From positions 1 through 55,096 of the forward strand of contig NZ_LAVK01000006.1 in the NCBI RefSeq assembly GCF_001083795.1: a DNA stretch of 55,096 nucleotides, given 5' to 3'. Source of the DNA: Streptomyces sp. SBT349 (lineage in GTDB: Bacteria; Actinomycetota; Actinomycetes; Streptomycetales; Streptomycetaceae). Under the pieces are notes generated by a model, which had not been told where the DNA came from, ran no database searches, and was given only the letters and a program-made list of their open reading frames with translations. This document shows, in pieces, positions 10,495 through 23,413 of the stretch (the first letter of the stretch is position 1; each line of letters starts with the position of its first letter). The translations under genes and the position numbers were made by a program.

Positions 10495-10589
10495 CGCCGG
10501 ACCCTCTCCGTTGCCGTGCCGCCTGCTTGCCGACCTGCCGGTCGGCCCTGTCTGTCTGGAAACGCCATCCTGCCGCACGGCATGCCGGA

Positions 10590-10616
10590 GGCCCGGCAGC
10601 GGATGGCTGCCGGGCC
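10590..10616 (-). terminator. Hairpin downstream of rpoZ
   Basis: Perfect 11-bp arms (GGCCCGGCAGC and complement) with a 5-base loop, in the 147-base gap between the rpoZ stop and the coaBC start. It probably separates the mihF/gmk/rpoZ transcript from coaBC. Confidence 0.6.
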
Positions 10617-10641
10617 CGGGGCGGAGATCCCGAGAAGGGAC

Positions 10642-10914
10642 CTAGTCCGTGGCGCCCTCGACGGCTTCCGAGGTCAGCAGGCCCGCGTTGATCTCACGGA
10701 GCGAGATGGAGAGCGGCTTCTCGTGCACGTGCGTGTCCACGAGCGGGCCGACGTACTCCAGCAGGCCCTCGCCGAGCTGCGAGTAGTACGCGTTGATCTG
10801 GCGGGCGCGCTTGGCCGCGTAGATCACCAGGCTGTACTTCGAGTCGGTCGCCTCAAGCAGCTCGTCGATCGGCGGGTTGATGATGCCCTCGGGCGTGGTG
10901 ATGGAAGAGGACAC
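10642..10914 (-). CDS. rpoZ: RNA polymerase omega subunit
   Basis: 90-aa omega subunit, which helps assemble beta' into core polymerase and in many bacteria contributes to ppGpp response. The sequence has the family core [28 protein letters not shown] (given here as positions ~13-40) and SEAVEGATD at the end. It starts at GTG 10914. It lies 52 bases downstream of gmk, the usual actinobacterial pairing. Confidence 0.96.
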   Translation of the reverse strand: MSSSITTPEGIINPPIDELLEATDSKYSLVIYAAKRARQINAYYSQLGEGLLEYVGPLVDTHVHEKPLSISLREINAGLLTSEAVEGATD

Positions 10915-10966
10915 GCTCTGCCTTCCGCTGGATGTCCCGGGAGTTACCCCACGACGACTACCGTGG

Positions 10967-11518
10967 TCAAGAAATCAAGGCTAGCAGCTCGGCGGCGACG
11001 TCCTCGACCGAGGTGTTGACCAGCGTCACGTCGAACTCGGGCTCGGCCGCGAGCTCCGTCCTGGCCACCGCGAGCCGCCGCTCGACCACCTCGGGAGCCT
11101 CGGTGCCGCGCCCCGTGAGACGGCGGACCAGCTCCTCCCAGCTCGGCGGCGCGAGGAACACCAGCCGGGCGTCCGGCATGGACTCGCGCACCAGCCGGGC
11201 ACCCTGGAGGTCGATCTCCAGGAGCACACGGTCACCCGCGTCGAGGTGCTCCAGCACGGCACGGCGGGGAGTTCCGTAGCGATGCCCGGCGAACTCGGCC
11301 CATTCGAGCAGCTCGCCGTTGGCGATCAGCTTGTCGAACTCCTCGTCGTCCACGAAGTGGTAATGCACGCCGTGCCGTTCCCCGGGGCGTGGTCTCCGCG
11401 TGGTCGCCGAGACGGAGAGCCACACATCGGGGTGTGCCTTGCGCAGATGGGCGACGACCGTGCTCTTGCCCACCCCGGAGGGGCCGGAGAGCACGGTCAG
11501 TCGCGGACGATCGGTCAT
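10967..11518 (-). CDS. gmk: Guanylate kinase
   Basis: Phosphorylates GMP to GDP. The 183-aa protein has the P-loop [10 protein letters not shown] at residues ~11-20, the GMP-binding segment [36 protein letters not shown] and [11 protein letters not shown]. The ATG start at 11518 is the family start. It lies between mihF and rpoZ on the minus strand, the conserved order downstream of the pyr genes in actinomycetes, and links nucleotide supply with transcription components. Confidence 0.97.
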   Translation of the reverse strand: MTDRPRLTVLSGPSGVGKSTVVAHLRKAHPDVWLSVSATTRRPRPGERHGVHYHFVDDEEFDKLIANGELLEWAEFAGHRYGTPRRAVLEHLDAGDRVLLEIDLQGARLVRESMPDARLVFLAPPSWEELVRRLTGRGTEAPEVVERRLAVARTELAAEPEFDVTLVNTSVEDVAAELLALIS

Positions 11519-11578
11519 GCGGCGATTATCCCGCCTCCCGCGGCGGCGGGGAAAATCCAGCCGGCGGAAACGGGGTCA

Positions 11579-11902
11579 TCAGGCCTTGCTGGTGCCGAAC
11601 TCGCGCTCGAGCGCGGCGATCTGGTTGGAGCCGAGCCCACGGACCCGGCGGCTCTCGGAGATTCCGAGCCGCTCCATGATCTGGCGGGCGCGAACCTTGC
11701 CCACGCCGGGCATCGACTCCAGAAGGGCGCTGACCTTCATCTTGCCGATGACATCGTTCTCCTGGCCCTGCTTGATGACCTCGTGCAGCGAGGCGCCGGA
11801 GTGCTTGAGCCGATTCTTGACCTCGGCGCGCTCCCGGCGAGCCGCGGCGGCCTTCTCAAGCGCGGCTGCGCGCTGTTCAGGGGTAAGGGGCGGAAGAGCC
11901 AC
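11579..11902 (-). CDS. mihF: Actinobacterial integration host factor
   Basis: Nucleoid-associated DNA-binding protein of the MihF / sIHF type, 107 aa, required for phage integration in mycobacteria and for normal development in Streptomyces. Visible are a basic N-terminal helix (EQRAAALEKAAAARRERAEV), SLHEVIKQGQEND and the helix-two-turn-helix core LLESMPGVGKVRARQIMERL with the lid RRVRGLG. It starts at GTG 11902, preceded by GAGGTGAC. A 231-base gap before it probably carries its own promoter. Confidence 0.96.
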   Translation of the reverse strand: MALPPLTPEQRAAALEKAAAARRERAEVKNRLKHSGASLHEVIKQGQENDVIGKMKVSALLESMPGVGKVRARQIMERLGISESRRVRGLGSNQIAALEREFGTSKA

Positions 11903-12012
11903 GCCTACGTCACCTCGGGTGTCGAACTGTCGGATATGGAACGGTGAGGAACCTAGTGGCCCCGCACCGGAGGAGCAACGAGCAACGCGCTCGGGTGCTC
12001 CGCTCTCGACGG

Positions 12013-12042
12013 AGACTAGCGGCCGTCACCGCAATAAGTCAG
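12013..12042 (-). promoter_or_regulatory. Possible promoter upstream of mihF
   Basis: Minus-strand CTGACT and TAGTCT separated by 18 bases, about 110 bases upstream of mihF, in an AT-richer stretch of the 231-base pyrF-mihF gap. This rests on hexamer resemblance only. The remainder of the gap shows nothing I can name. Confidence 0.3.
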
Positions 12043-12133
12043 GGAGAATCGACAAAAAGTCCAGGTCAGCTGAGGAGCGTCCCCGACATATCAGGGCATA
12101 CGCGTACGCCCGTCGCCTCATCGCGACGCCTCG

Positions 12134-12979
12134 TCACGCTCCGGAACCGGCGAATCGCGTGACCTGGGCCACCTCGTGCTCCGCGGCGGCACGCAGTGCC
12201 GTGACGTCGGGTCCGTGCCGGAGCACTCCCCTGCTGGTACAGGGCAGCACCTGGCGGATCACGCCGCCGAAGACCCGCGGGAGATCGGCGGCCGTGGCTC
12301 CCTGCGCGCCGAGCCCGGGGGCGAGCAGTGGCCCGTTGATCGCCAGGTCCACCCCCGCCTCGCCGATCGTCGCCCCGACCACCGCGCCGAACGAACCGAG
12401 CGGCCGGGCCCCGGCGTTCTCCTCGGCCAGCCGGTTCAGCACGGCCTGCGCCACCGTGACGCCGCCGGGCGCCGCCGCCCGCTGGACCTCGGCGCCCTCG
12501 GGGTTGGAGGTGAGGGCGAGAACGAAGACCCCGCAGCCGCCCTCCCTGGCCAGGTCGAGCGCGGGGCGCAGCGATTCGTAGCCCAGGTAGGGGCTGAGGG
12601 TGACGGCGTCGGAGAAGAGGGGGGACCCCTTGTCGAGGTACGCGGCGGCGTAGGCGTCCATCGTCGAACCGATGTCGCCGCGCTTGACGTCCATCACCAC
12701 CAGCGCTCCGGCCGCGCGGGCGTCGGCGACGGTCCGTTCCAGGACGGCGACGCCGCGGGAGCCGAACCGCTCGAAGAACGCGGACTGCGGCTTGAGCACC
12801 GCGACCCGGTCGGCCAGGGCCTCCACCACCGTGCGGGAGAAGCGCTCCAGGCCACCGGCGTCGTCGCCGAGCCCCCAGCCCGTGAGCAGGGCCGGGTGCG
12901 GGTCGATGCCCACGCCCAGCGGGCCGCGTTCGTCCATGGCGCGGCGCAGGCGGGCGCCGAACGGTTCGGGTGTGGTCAT
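12134..12979 (-). CDS. pyrF: Orotidine 5'-phosphate decarboxylase (type 2)
   Basis: Last step of UMP synthesis. The 281-aa protein has the decarboxylase signature [18 protein letters not shown] near residue 95. [11 protein letters not shown] near the N-terminus and the longer length mark the type 2 family found in actinobacteria. It overlaps the pyrD stop by four bases (12976-12979), so translation is coupled. It is the last gene of the pyr operon. Confidence 0.97.
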   Translation of the reverse strand: MTTPEPFGARLRRAMDERGPLGVGIDPHPALLTGWGLGDDAGGLERFSRTVVEALADRVAVLKPQSAFFERFGSRGVAVLERTVADARAAGALVVMDVKRGDIGSTMDAYAAAYLDKGSPLFSDAVTLSPYLGYESLRPALDLAREGGCGVFVLALTSNPEGAEVQRAAAPGGVTVAQAVLNRLAEENAGARPLGSFGAVVGATIGEAGVDLAINGPLLAPGLGAQGATAADLPRVFGGVIRQVLPCTSRGVLRHGPDVTALRAAAEHEVAQVTRFAGSGA

Positions 12980-14136
12980 GCGGAACGGTCCTTCCCGGTC
13001 TCGGGGCTCGCCCCGGCGGAGTCGTGGCGAGCCCCGGCGCGGGCCCCGGCGCCGACGGCGTCGGCCAGCGTCGCGTAGGGGCTGGCGGCCAGTCGCTCGG
13101 CGAGGCCCCGGTGGATCGCGCGGGCCCAGGAGGGTCCGGCGTAGATGAAGCCGCTGTACCCCTGGACCAGGGTGGCGCCGGCCAGCAGCCGGTCCCAGGC
13201 GTCGTCCGCGGTCTCGATGCCGCCGACACCCACGAGACTGAGCCGGCCGCCGGCGCGGGCGTACAGACGGCGCAGCACCGCGAGCGACCGCGCGCGCAGG
13301 GGGGCGCCCGACAGGCCGCCCGCGCCCGCCGCCTCCACCGCGGCGGGCTCACTGGCCAGGCCGTCCCTGGCGATGGTGGTGTTGGTCGCGATGATGCCGT
13401 CCAGGCCCAGGTCCACGGAGAGGTCGGCGACCGCGTCGATGTCCTCGTCCGCGAGGTCGGGGGCGATCTTGACCAGCAGGGGAACGCGCCGGTCCGGCGT
13501 GGCGCGATCGGCCGCCGCGCGGACGGCGGCCAGCAGCGGGCGGAGCCGGTCGGCGGCCTGGAGGTCGCGCAGGCCGGGGGTGTTGGGCGAGGAGACGTTG
13601 ACGACGAGGTAGTCGGCGTGGGCGGCCAGCCGCGCGGTGGCGGCGGCGTAGTCGGCGGCGGCCTCGGATTCGGGGACGACCTTCGACTTGCCGATGTTGA
13701 CGCCGACCACGGGCCTCGGCCCGGCGAGGCCCGCCAGGCGCGCGGCGACGGCGTCGGCGCCCTCGTTGTTGAAGCCCATGCGGTTCACCAGGGCGCGGTC
13801 GGCCGGGAGCCGGAAGAGGCGGGGCCTCGGATTGCCCGGCTGGGGGCGGGCGGTGACCGTGCCGATCTCGACGAAGTCGAAGCCGAGCGCGGCCAGGGGC
13901 CCGACGCCGACGGCGTTCTTGTCGAAACCGGCGGCGAGCCCGAACGGGCCGGGCAGGTCCAGGCCGAACGCCGAGACGCGCAGCTCCGGATGGGCCGGTG
14001 CGTAGGCGGCGCGCACGACGGCGCGCGGTCCGGGAACGCGCCCGGCGGCGCGGATCAGGCCGAAGGCGAGGCGGTGCGCGCGTTCCGGGTCGAGCCGGCG
14101 CAGGACGCCGCTGAACAGCAGGCCGTAGGCGGTCAC
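12976..14136 (-). CDS. pyrD: Dihydroorotate dehydrogenase (quinone), class 2
   Basis: Membrane-associated flavoenzyme that oxidises dihydroorotate to orotate with quinone. The 386-aa protein has an N-terminal helical hairpin ([20 protein letters not shown]) typical of class 2, [26 protein letters not shown] and the nucleophile loop [15 protein letters not shown], where a Ser replaces the Cys of class 1. It starts at GTG 14136, four bases past the carB stop, and overlaps pyrF by four bases. Confidence 0.97.
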   Translation of the reverse strand: MTAYGLLFSGVLRRLDPERAHRLAFGLIRAAGRVPGPRAVVRAAYAPAHPELRVSAFGLDLPGPFGLAAGFDKNAVGVGPLAALGFDFVEIGTVTARPQPGNPRPRLFRLPADRALVNRMGFNNEGADAVAARLAGLAGPRPVVGVNIGKSKVVPESEAAADYAAATARLAAHADYLVVNVSSPNTPGLRDLQAADRLRPLLAAVRAAADRATPDRRVPLLVKIAPDLADEDIDAVADLSVDLGLDGIIATNTTIARDGLASEPAAVEAAGAGGLSGAPLRARSLAVLRRLYARAGGRLSLVGVGGIETADDAWDRLLAGATLVQGYSGFIYAGPSWARAIHRGLAERLAASPYATLADAVGAGARAGARHDSAGASPETGKDRSA

Positions 14137-14140
14137 GGCG

Positions 14141-17453
<3,313 letters not shown>

Positions 17454-17461
<8 letters not shown>

Positions 17462-18575
17462 GCCGGTCCTCCATCAGAGCTGCGAAGCGGTCGAACAGGT
17501 ACGCGGCGTCATGCGGGCCCGCGGCCGCCTCGGGGTGGTACTGGACGCTGAACGCGGGGCGGTCGAGGAGCCGCAGGCCCTCCACCACGCCGTCGTTGAG
17601 GCAGACATGCGAGACCTCGGCCCGGCCGAACGGCGTCGGGGAGGGCTCGCCGACCGGCGCGTCCACGGCGAAGCCGTGGTTGTGCGCGGTGACCTCGACC
17701 TTGCCGGTGGCGAGGTCCTTCACCGGCTGGTTGATCCCCCGGTGGCCGTACTTGAGCTTGAACGTGCCGAAGCCGAGCGCCCGGCCGAAGACCTGGTTGC
17801 CGAAGCAGATCCCGAACAGCGGCGTGGAGCGCTCCAGCACGCCCCGCATCAGCGCGGTCGGGTGGTCGGCGGCCGCGGGGTCCCCGGGACCGTTGGAGAA
17901 GAACACCCCGTCCGGGTCGGACGCGTACACCTCCTCCAGCGTCGCCGTGACCGGCAGGACGTGGACCTCGATGCCGCGCTCGGCCATCCGGCGCGGGGTC
18001 ATGCCCTTGATGCCGAGGTCGACCGCGGCGACGGTGAACCGTTTCCTCCCCAGGGCGGGAACGACGTACGGCTCGGTGGTGGCGACCTCGGCCGCCAGGT
18101 TGGCGCCCGCCATCTGCGGGGAGGAGCGCACGCGCTCCAGGAGCGTGGCGTGGTCGCCGAGCGCGGGCCCGGAGAACACGCCGGCGCGCATGGCGCCGCG
18201 CTCACGCAGGTGCCGGGTGAGGGCGCGGGTGTCGATGCCGCTGATGCCGACGACGCCCTGCGCGGCCAGCTCCTCGTCGAGGGAGCGCACCGAGCGCCAG
18301 TTGGAGGGGGTGCGGGCCGGGTCGCGGACCACGTAGCCGGCGACCCAGATGCGGCGGGACTCGGGGTCCTCGTCGTTGACGCCGGTGTTGCCGATGTGCG
18401 GGGCGGTCATCACGACCACCTGGCGGTGGTACGAGGGGTCGGTGAGGGTCTCCTGGTAGCCGGTCATCCCGGTGGAGAAGACCGCCTCGCCGAAGGTCTC
18501 GCCGACCGCGCCGTAGGCCCGGCCGCGGAAGGCGCGCCCGTCCTCGAGGACCAGCACGGCGGGGGTGGTGCTCAT
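17454..18575 (-). CDS. carA: Carbamoyl phosphate synthase small subunit (glutaminase)
   Basis: Class I glutamine amidotransferase that releases ammonia for CarB. The 373-aa protein has an N-terminal CarA domain ([18 protein letters not shown]) and a C-terminal glutaminase with nucleophile Cys in [17 protein letters not shown] and the His/Glu pair in [12 protein letters not shown]. It starts at ATG 18575 within the last four bases of the upstream PH-like gene, and its end overlaps carB. Both overlaps suggest translational coupling and 1:1 supply. Confidence 0.97.
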
Positions 18576-19219
18576 CGTGCCTCTTCCTTGACGGTCTCGG
18601 TGGTCTCGGTGGTCTCGGTGGTCTCGGTGCTCTCGATGGGCTGGGAACCCTCGGGGGGCTCGAAGGGGGAGAACGGGCCCAGCGCGTCGACCCAGTCGGC
18701 GTGCTCGGCGGCGCGGTCGGAGCGGAACCCGGAGTCCAGCAGCCGGTCGCCGTGCTCCCAGGTGACCACGAGCAGCCCGCCCTCGGTGAGGACCTTGCCC
18801 GCGATGCCCTTGTCGAGTCGCGCGCCACGGATCCGGTCACCGGGGATCAGGAAGCCCGGGGCGCCGGGGCGGACCACGCTCACCCCCGCTCCGGTCAGGG
18901 CCAGCTCGGCGCGGCTCCTGGCGCCGAGCCCCCTGGCCACGATGCGGTCGAGCCACTGTCCCGCGGTGGTGGTGCCGTGGTACCGGCCCGCCAGGCGCAG
19001 CCGCGGCTCCTCCCCGGCCTCGGGCAGCGGCGTGAGCTCGGGCAGGTCGCCCTGGAGGGTGGCGCGCCACTTCCAGCCCTCGCGCATCAGCCAGTAGATC
19101 AGGGCGACGAACAGCAGCAGCCCGATGATCCAGCCGATCCTGGCGGCCCAGTCGGTGACCTCCTGGGAGCGGCGCTCCGCCCCCCGGGCGGCGGCGAGCA
19201 CCGCGGTCGACGCGTTCAC
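18572..19219 (-). CDS. Membrane-anchored PH-like protein of the pyr operon
   Basis: 215-aa protein of a family commonly sitting between pyrC and carA in actinomycetes; its function is not known to me. One membrane segment lies at residues ~28-46 ([18 protein letters not shown]). A beta-rich region (residues ~70-180: [43 protein letters not shown]) resembles a bacterial PH domain. The acidic C-tail has tandem Thr-Glu-Thr units. It overlaps pyrC and carA by four bases each, so it is made with the pathway enzymes. A role in tethering or organising them would be speculation. Confidence 0.8.
   Translation of the reverse strand: MNASTAVLAAARGAERRSQEVTDWAARIGWIIGLLLFVALIYWLMREGWKWRATLQGDLPELTPLPEAGEEPRLRLAGRYHGTTTAGQWLDRIVARGLGARSRAELALTGAGVSVVRPGAPGFLIPGDRIRGARLDKGIAGKVLTEGGLLVVTWEHGDRLLDSGFRSDRAAEHADWVDALGPFSPFEPPEGSQPIESTETTETTETTETVKEEAR
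18593..18628. repeat. Four perfect 9-bp tandem repeats in the PH-like gene
   Basis: The unit GGTCTCGGT occurs four times in direct succession and encodes (minus strand) Thr-Glu-Thr repeats in the C-terminal tail. In-frame 9-bp units allow copy-number change without frameshift. Confidence 0.9.
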
Positions 19220-20511
19220 GCGAGCTCACCGTCCCGCACCGTGGCCCGGCCGCGCAGGAAGGTGTGCCGGACCCGACCCGGCAGCTCGCGCCCGCGGTAG
19301 GGCGTGTTCCTGCTGCGCGAGACGAGCGCGGCGGGGTCGACCACGGCGCGGTGGGCGGGGTCGACCAGGGTGAGGTTGGCCGGCTCGCCGGGGGCGACGG
19401 GGCGGCCCTGGCCGGTGAGGCGGCCGATGGCGGCGGGCCGCGCGGACATCCGGTCGGCGACGGCGGCCCAGTCCAGCAGGCCGGTGTCGACCATGGTGTG
19501 CTGGACCACGGAGAGCGCGGTCTCCAATCCGGTCATCCCCATGGCCGCGGCGCCCCACTCGCAGTCCTTGTCCTCGTGGGGGTGCGGGGCGTGGTCGGTG
19601 GCCACACAGTCGATGGTGCCGTCGGCGAGTGCCTCGCGCAGCGCCAGCACGTCCGCCTCGGTGCGCAGCGGCGGGTTCACCTTGTAGACCGGGTCGTAGG
19701 AACGCACCAGGTCGTCGGTGAGCAGCAGGTGGTGGGGGGTGACCTCGGCGGTGACCTGCCAGCCCTTGGACTTGGCCCAGCGGACCAGCTCGACCGAGCC
19801 CGCGGTGGACAGGTGGCAGACGTGGACGCGGGAGCCGACGTGGGCGGCGAGCAGCACGTCGCGGGCGATGATCGACTCCTCGGCGACGGCGGGCCAGCCG
19901 GTCAGGCCCAGCTCGGAGGAGACGATGCCCTCGTTCATCTGGGCGCCCTCGGTCAGCCGGGGCTCCTGGGCGTGCTGCGCGATCACGCCGTCGAACGCCT
20001 TCACGTACTCCAGGGCCCTGCGCATCATCACGGCGTCGTCCACGCACTTCCCGTCGTCCGAGAAGACGACGACGGCGGCGGCCGAGTCGTGCATGGCGCC
20101 CAGCTCGGCGAGCTGCTTGCCCTCCAGGCCCACGGTGACCGCGCCCACCGGCTGGACGTCGCAGTAGCCGGACTCGCGGCCCAGCCGCCAGACCTGCTCG
20201 ACCACGCCCGCGGTGTCGGCGACGGGGAAGGTGTTGGCCATGGCGTGCACGGCGGTGAAGCCGCCGGCCGCGGCGGCCCTGGTGCCGGTCAGGACCGTCT
20301 CGGAGTCCTCGCGGCCCGGCTCGCGCAGGTGCGTGTGCAGGTCGACCAGGCCGGGCAGCAGGACGAGGCCCTCCGCGTCGAGGGTGTCGGCGCCGTCCGC
20401 GGGGAGGCCGGTGCCGACACCGGCGATGGTCTCGCCGTCGATCAGAACGTCGCGCGGCGCCCCGCCCAGGACGTTCGCGCCGCGGATCAGGGTCCGCTGG
20501 GTCTGGCTCAT
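19216..20511 (-). CDS. pyrC: Dihydroorotase
   Basis: Cyclises carbamoyl aspartate to dihydroorotate; amidohydrolase fold, 431 aa. The metal-site signature [18 protein letters not shown] lies at residues ~55-72. Further sites are [20 protein letters not shown] and the catalytic Asp region [14 protein letters not shown]. It starts at ATG 20511 inside the last four bases of pyrB and ends in a four-base overlap with the PH-like gene. Confidence 0.97.
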   Translation of the reverse strand: MSQTQRTLIRGANVLGGAPRDVLIDGETIAGVGTGLPADGADTLDAEGLVLLPGLVDLHTHLREPGREDSETVLTGTRAAAAGGFTAVHAMANTFPVADTAGVVEQVWRLGRESGYCDVQPVGAVTVGLEGKQLAELGAMHDSAAAVVVFSDDGKCVDDAVMMRRALEYVKAFDGVIAQHAQEPRLTEGAQMNEGIVSSELGLTGWPAVAEESIIARDVLLAAHVGSRVHVCHLSTAGSVELVRWAKSKGWQVTAEVTPHHLLLTDDLVRSYDPVYKVNPPLRTEADVLALREALADGTIDCVATDHAPHPHEDKDCEWGAAAMGMTGLETALSVVQHTMVDTGLLDWAAVADRMSARPAAIGRLTGQGRPVAPGEPANLTLVDPAHRAVVDPAALVSRSRNTPYRGRELPGRVRHTFLRGRATVRDGELA

Positions 20512-21497
20512 GCTGGCTGTCCGTTCTCCTCGGGGCGGGTGTTCTCGGCGGGGCCAGCCCCGCCGAGCAGCAGGTAGAGCACCGCCATCCGGACGCTGAC
20601 GCCGCCGGAGACCTGCTCCACCGCGGTGCAGCGGGGCGAGTCGGCGACCTCGGCGGTGATCTCCATGCCGCGGTTCATCGGGCCCGGGTGCATGACGATG
20701 GCGTGGTCCGGCATCCGCGCCATCCGGTCCCCGTTCAGGCCGTAGCGGCGTGCGTACTCCCGCTCGGTCGGGAAGTAGGCCGCGTTCATCCGCTCCCGCT
20801 GGACCCGCAGCATCATCACCGCGTCCGACGTCGGCAGCACGGCGTCCAGGTCGTAGGAGACCCCGCAGGGCCAGTGGCCGACGCCGATGGGCACCAGGGT
20901 GGGCGGGGCCACGACGGTGACCTCCGCGCCCAGCGTGGTGAGCAGGTGGATGTTGGAACGGGCCACCCGGCTGTGCAGGATGTCCCCGACGATGGTGACG
21001 CGGCGGCCCGACAGGTCACCCCCCACCCCGCCGCCGGACCCGCCGGTGAGCCTGCGGCGCAGGGTGAACGCGTCGAGCAGCGCCTGGGTGGGGTGCTCGT
21101 GGGTGCCGTCCCCGGCGTTGACCACGCAGCCGCCGATCCAGTCGGAGGTGGCCAGCCGGTGCGGGGCGCCCGAGTCGTGGTGGCGGATGACGACGGCGTC
21201 GGCGCCCATGGCCTCCAGGGTCAGGGCGGTGTCCTTCAGCGACTCGCCCTTGGAGACGGACGAGCCCTTGGCCGAGAAGTTGATCACGTCGGCGGACAGG
21301 CGCTTGGCCGCGGCCTCGAAGGAGATGCGCGTGCGGGTCGAGTCCTCGAAGAACAGGTTGACCACCGTGCGGCCGCGCAGCGTGGGGAGTTTCTTGATCG
21401 GCCGGTCGGCGACGCGGGCCAGCTCCTCGGCGGTGTCGAGGATCATGACGGCGTCGTCGCGGCTGAGATCGGTGGCCGAGATGAGGTGGCGCTTCAC
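20508..21497 (-). CDS. pyrB: Aspartate carbamoyltransferase catalytic subunit
   Basis: Condenses carbamoyl phosphate with aspartate. The 329-aa protein has the carbamoyl-phosphate loop [40 protein letters not shown] and [12 protein letters not shown] 21497 is chosen because GGAAGG lies a few bases upstream and [11 protein letters not shown] fits the family start; an earlier GTG at 21521 lacks a ribosome site. No regulatory-subunit gene (pyrI) is present. A Gly-rich insert (GGSGGGVGG) before [10 protein letters not shown] is a small oddity. An 89-base gap follows pyrR. Confidence 0.97.
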   Translation of the reverse strand: MKRHLISATDLSRDDAVMILDTAEELARVADRPIKKLPTLRGRTVVNLFFEDSTRTRISFEAAAKRLSADVINFSAKGSSVSKGESLKDTALTLEAMGADAVVIRHHDSGAPHRLATSDWIGGCVVNAGDGTHEHPTQALLDAFTLRRRLTGGSGGGVGGDLSGRRVTIVGDILHSRVARSNIHLLTTLGAEVTVVAPPTLVPIGVGHWPCGVSYDLDAVLPTSDAVMMLRVQRERMNAAYFPTEREYARRYGLNGDRMARMPDHAIVMHPGPMNRGMEITAEVADSPRCTAVEQVSGGVSVRMAVLYLLLGGAGPAENTRPEENGQPA

Positions 21498-21586
21498 CTG
21501 GTGCCTTCCGTTGAGTCCCACCGGGCATCGGCCGCGGGTGAGGGAAGCGTGCGTGCGGGGGTGCGGGGCTCGGCGCGGCGGCGGGG

Positions 21587-22168
21587 CTACCGCTCGCCGG
21601 AGGGGGCGCGCGTGCCGAGCCGCACGCCGTCGCGGCCGTCCTCCTCGGTGAGCTGCACCTTGACCGTCTCGCGCAGCGAGGTCGGGATGTTCTTCCCGAC
21701 GTAGTCGGCGCGGATCGGCAGCTCGCGGTGGCCGCGGTCCACGAGGACCGCCAGCTGGACGGCGCGGGGGCGGCCGATGTCGTTCAGCGCGTCCAGGGCG
21801 GCGCGGATGGTGCGGCCGGAGAAGAGCACGTCGTCCACCAGGACGACGAGACGGCCGTCGATGCCGTCGCCGGGGATCTCGGTGCGGGCCAGCGCGCGGG
21901 CCGGGCGGAGCCTCAGGTCGTCCCGGTACATGGTGATGTCCAGGGAGCCGACGGGCACCGGCAGGCCGGTGATCTCGCGCAGCTTGGCGGCCAGCCGCCC
22001 GGCCAGGAAGACGCCGCGGGTCGGAATGCCGAGAAGCACCACGTCGTCGGCGCCCTTGGCGCGCTCGACGATCTCGTGGGCGATGCGGGTGAGAGCCCGT
22101 GCGATGTCCGGCGCCTCCAGAACGGTGCGGGCCGGAACGGGCTGCTGAGGGTCGGTGGATGAGTCCAT
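21587..22168 (-). CDS. pyrR: PyrR pyrimidine operon regulator / uracil phosphoribosyltransferase
   Basis: UMP/UTP-sensing RNA-binding protein that represses pyr expression; the fold is a phosphoribosyltransferase. The 193-aa protein shows the PRPP motif [19 protein letters not shown] at residues ~105-123 and [16 protein letters not shown] 22168 is chosen over an upstream open frame because AAGGAGG lies 12 bases before it and MDSS is followed by the family core. It is the first gene of the operon. The PyrR-binding loop just upstream suggests autoregulation. Confidence 0.96.
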   Translation of the reverse strand: MDSSTDPQQPVPARTVLEAPDIARALTRIAHEIVERAKGADDVVLLGIPTRGVFLAGRLAAKLREITGLPVPVGSLDITMYRDDLRLRPARALARTEIPGDGIDGRLVVLVDDVLFSGRTIRAALDALNDIGRPRAVQLAVLVDRGHRELPIRADYVGKNIPTSLRETVKVQLTEEDGRDGVRLGTRAPSGER

Positions 22169-22190
22169 GCGGATACAGGACCTCCTTCCC

Positions 22191-22205
22191 CGCCTCACGG
22201 GACGG
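22191..22205 (-). promoter_or_regulatory. PyrR-binding RNA loop in the pyr leader
   Basis: The minus strand reads CCGTCCCGTGAGGCG, matching the core UCCNGNGAGGY of known PyrR-binding loops. It is flanked by a short CCCG/CGGG stem. The pyrR ribosome site AAGGAGG begins only a few bases downstream, with no room for an attenuator hairpin. PyrR bound here would therefore most simply block ribosome entry, as reported for mycobacterial pyr leaders. Confidence 0.7.
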
Positions 22206-22234
22206 GCCTTAAAGGACGCCAATCGAACGCTCCG

Positions 22235-22240
22235 ACCCTA
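22235..22240 (-). promoter_or_regulatory. Possible -10 element of the pyr operon
   Basis: TAGGGT on the minus strand would start a leader of about 60 nt before the pyrR ATG. No convincing -35 hexamer is seen, which is common for actinomycete promoters. Confidence 0.35.
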
Positions 22241-22300
22241 TCAGGGTCACCGGCACGCTGCGCATTCCCCCAGGTCAGAGGCCAGATGCTCGGCCCCGGC

Positions 22301-22329
22301 TTGACGGCGCTTATTACGCTGCGTAACCT
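22301..22329 (+). promoter_or_regulatory. bldD promoter
   Basis: TTGACG (22301-22306) and TAACCT (22324-22329) are separated by 17 bases and lie about 38 bases upstream of the bldD start. The BldD operator overlaps the spacer and -10 element. Confidence 0.6.
22313..22327 (+). promoter_or_regulatory. BldD operator in its own promoter
   Basis: ATTACGCTGCGTAAC matches every fixed position of the published BldD consensus nTnACnC(A/T)GnGTnAn. It covers the promoter spacer and most of the -10, so BldD bound there should block polymerase. Next to it, CTCACAGTGAG (22328-22338) is a second perfect palindrome that could hold another dimer. Streptomyces BldD is known to repress itself. Confidence 0.8.
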
Positions 22330-22366
22330 CACAGTGAGTTACGAAGCAGCCGTTCCGGGGAGACAC

Positions 22367-22867
22367 ATGTCCAGCGAATACGCCAAACAGCTCGGTGCAA
22401 AGCTCCGGGCCATCCGCACCCAGCAGGGTCTGTCGCTCCATGGGGTCGAGGAGAAGTCGCAGGGCCGCTGGAAGGCGGTCGTCGTCGGCTCCTACGAGCG
22501 CGGCGACCGTGCCGTCACCGTGCAGCGCCTCGCGGAGCTGGCGGACTTCTACGGGGTCCCGGTGCAGGAGCTGCTGCCCGGTTCGACGCCCGGAGGCGCC
22601 GCCGAGCCGCCGCCGAAGCTCGTGCTCGACCTGGAGCGGCTCGCCCATGTGCCGAGCGAGAAGGCGGGACCCCTCCAGCGGTACACCGCGACGATCCAGA
22701 GCCAGCGCGGTGACTACAACGGCAAGGTCCTGTCGATCCGTCAGGACGACCTGCGCACCCTGGCCGTGATCTACGACCAGTCGCCCTCGGTGCTGACCGA
22801 ACAGCTGATCAGCTGGGGCGTGCTGGGCGCGGACGCGCGGCGGGCGGTGCAGGCCGAGGACTCCTGA
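22367..22867 (+). CDS. bldD: BldD developmental master regulator
   Basis: Represses sporulation genes during vegetative growth; in Streptomyces it dimerises on a c-di-GMP tetramer. The 166-aa protein begins SSEYAKQLGAKLRAIRTQQG and continues through an N-terminal Xre-type HTH (LSLHGVEEKSQGRWKAVVVG, YERGDRAVTVQRLAELADFY). The C-terminal domain contains RGDYNGKVLSIRQDDLRTLA; the arginine/aspartate signature RGD-x8-RQDD is that of the c-di-GMP site. ATG 22367 is chosen by homology; the frame is open 27 codons earlier through the promoter. It is divergent from pyrR and convergent with nusB. Confidence 0.97.
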   Translation: MSSEYAKQLGAKLRAIRTQQGLSLHGVEEKSQGRWKAVVVGSYERGDRAVTVQRLAELADFYGVPVQELLPGSTPGGAAEPPPKLVLDLERLAHVPSEKAGPLQRYTATIQSQRGDYNGKVLSIRQDDLRTLAVIYDQSPSVLTEQLISWGVLGADARRAVQAEDS

Positions 22868-22884
22868 CGCCTCTTCGCCGAGAG

Positions 22885-22934
22885 CTTCCGCGAGGGGGTG
22901 GCGGGCCATCAGGCCCGCCACCCCCTCGCGGAAG
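22885..22934. terminator. Bidirectional hairpin between bldD and nusB
   Basis: Perfect 23-bp arms starting CTTCCGCGAGGGGG, with a 4-base loop (ATCA), 17 bases past the bldD stop and about 50 bases past the nusB stop. It is placed to stop both converging transcripts. Confidence 0.85.
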
Positions 22935-22985
22935 GCGCCGGTCGCGGAGGCGGCTGCGGCCCCGGGGGCCGGCGGCGCCCGGGCG

Positions 22986-23411
22986 TCAGCGGCGCAGGGT
23001 CGGCTTCAGGTCCTTCAGCCGGCCGAGCAGCCCGTTGACGAAGGCCGGTGAGTCGTCCGTGGAGAACTCCTTGGCCAGCTGCACCGCCTCGTCCAGCACG
23101 ACGGCGTCGGGCGTGCCGTCCTCCCAGATGAGTTCGAAGGTGGCGAGCCGCAGGATGTTGCGGTCCACCACGGGCATGCGGTCGATCGGCCAGCTCACGG
23201 TGTACTGCGCGATGAGCTCGTCGATGCGCTCGGTGTGCCCGGCATAGCCCTCGACCAGCTCCCGGGTGTACGCGCTGACCGGCGGCTGCCGGTCGTCGCC
23301 CAGGGCCAGCCTGGCCCAGTCAGCAAGGACGTCGGTGGCGGGAACGCCACGCTGGTCGGCCTCGAAAAGAATCTGCAACGCGCGTTTACGGGCCTTGCTG
23401 CGGGCAGCCAC
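22986..23411 (-). CDS. nusB: Transcription antitermination factor NusB
   Basis: RNA-binding factor that works with S10/NusE in rRNA antitermination. The 141-aa protein begins AARSKARKRALQILFEADQRG. It continues with the family helices IDRMPVVDRNILRLATFEL and PDAVVLDEAVQLAKEFS, and ends FVNGLLGRL. It starts at GTG 23411; the longer open frame upstream runs through efp and is rejected. It lies two bases past the efp stop, the standard actinobacterial pair, and is the last gene of the long aro/efp run. Confidence 0.97.
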   Translation of the reverse strand: MAARSKARKRALQILFEADQRGVPATDVLADWARLALGDDRQPPVSAYTRELVEGYAGHTERIDELIAQYTVSWPIDRMPVVDRNILRLATFELIWEDGTPDAVVLDEAVQLAKEFSTDDSPAFVNGLLGRLKDLKPTLRR

Positions 23412-23413
23412 GG

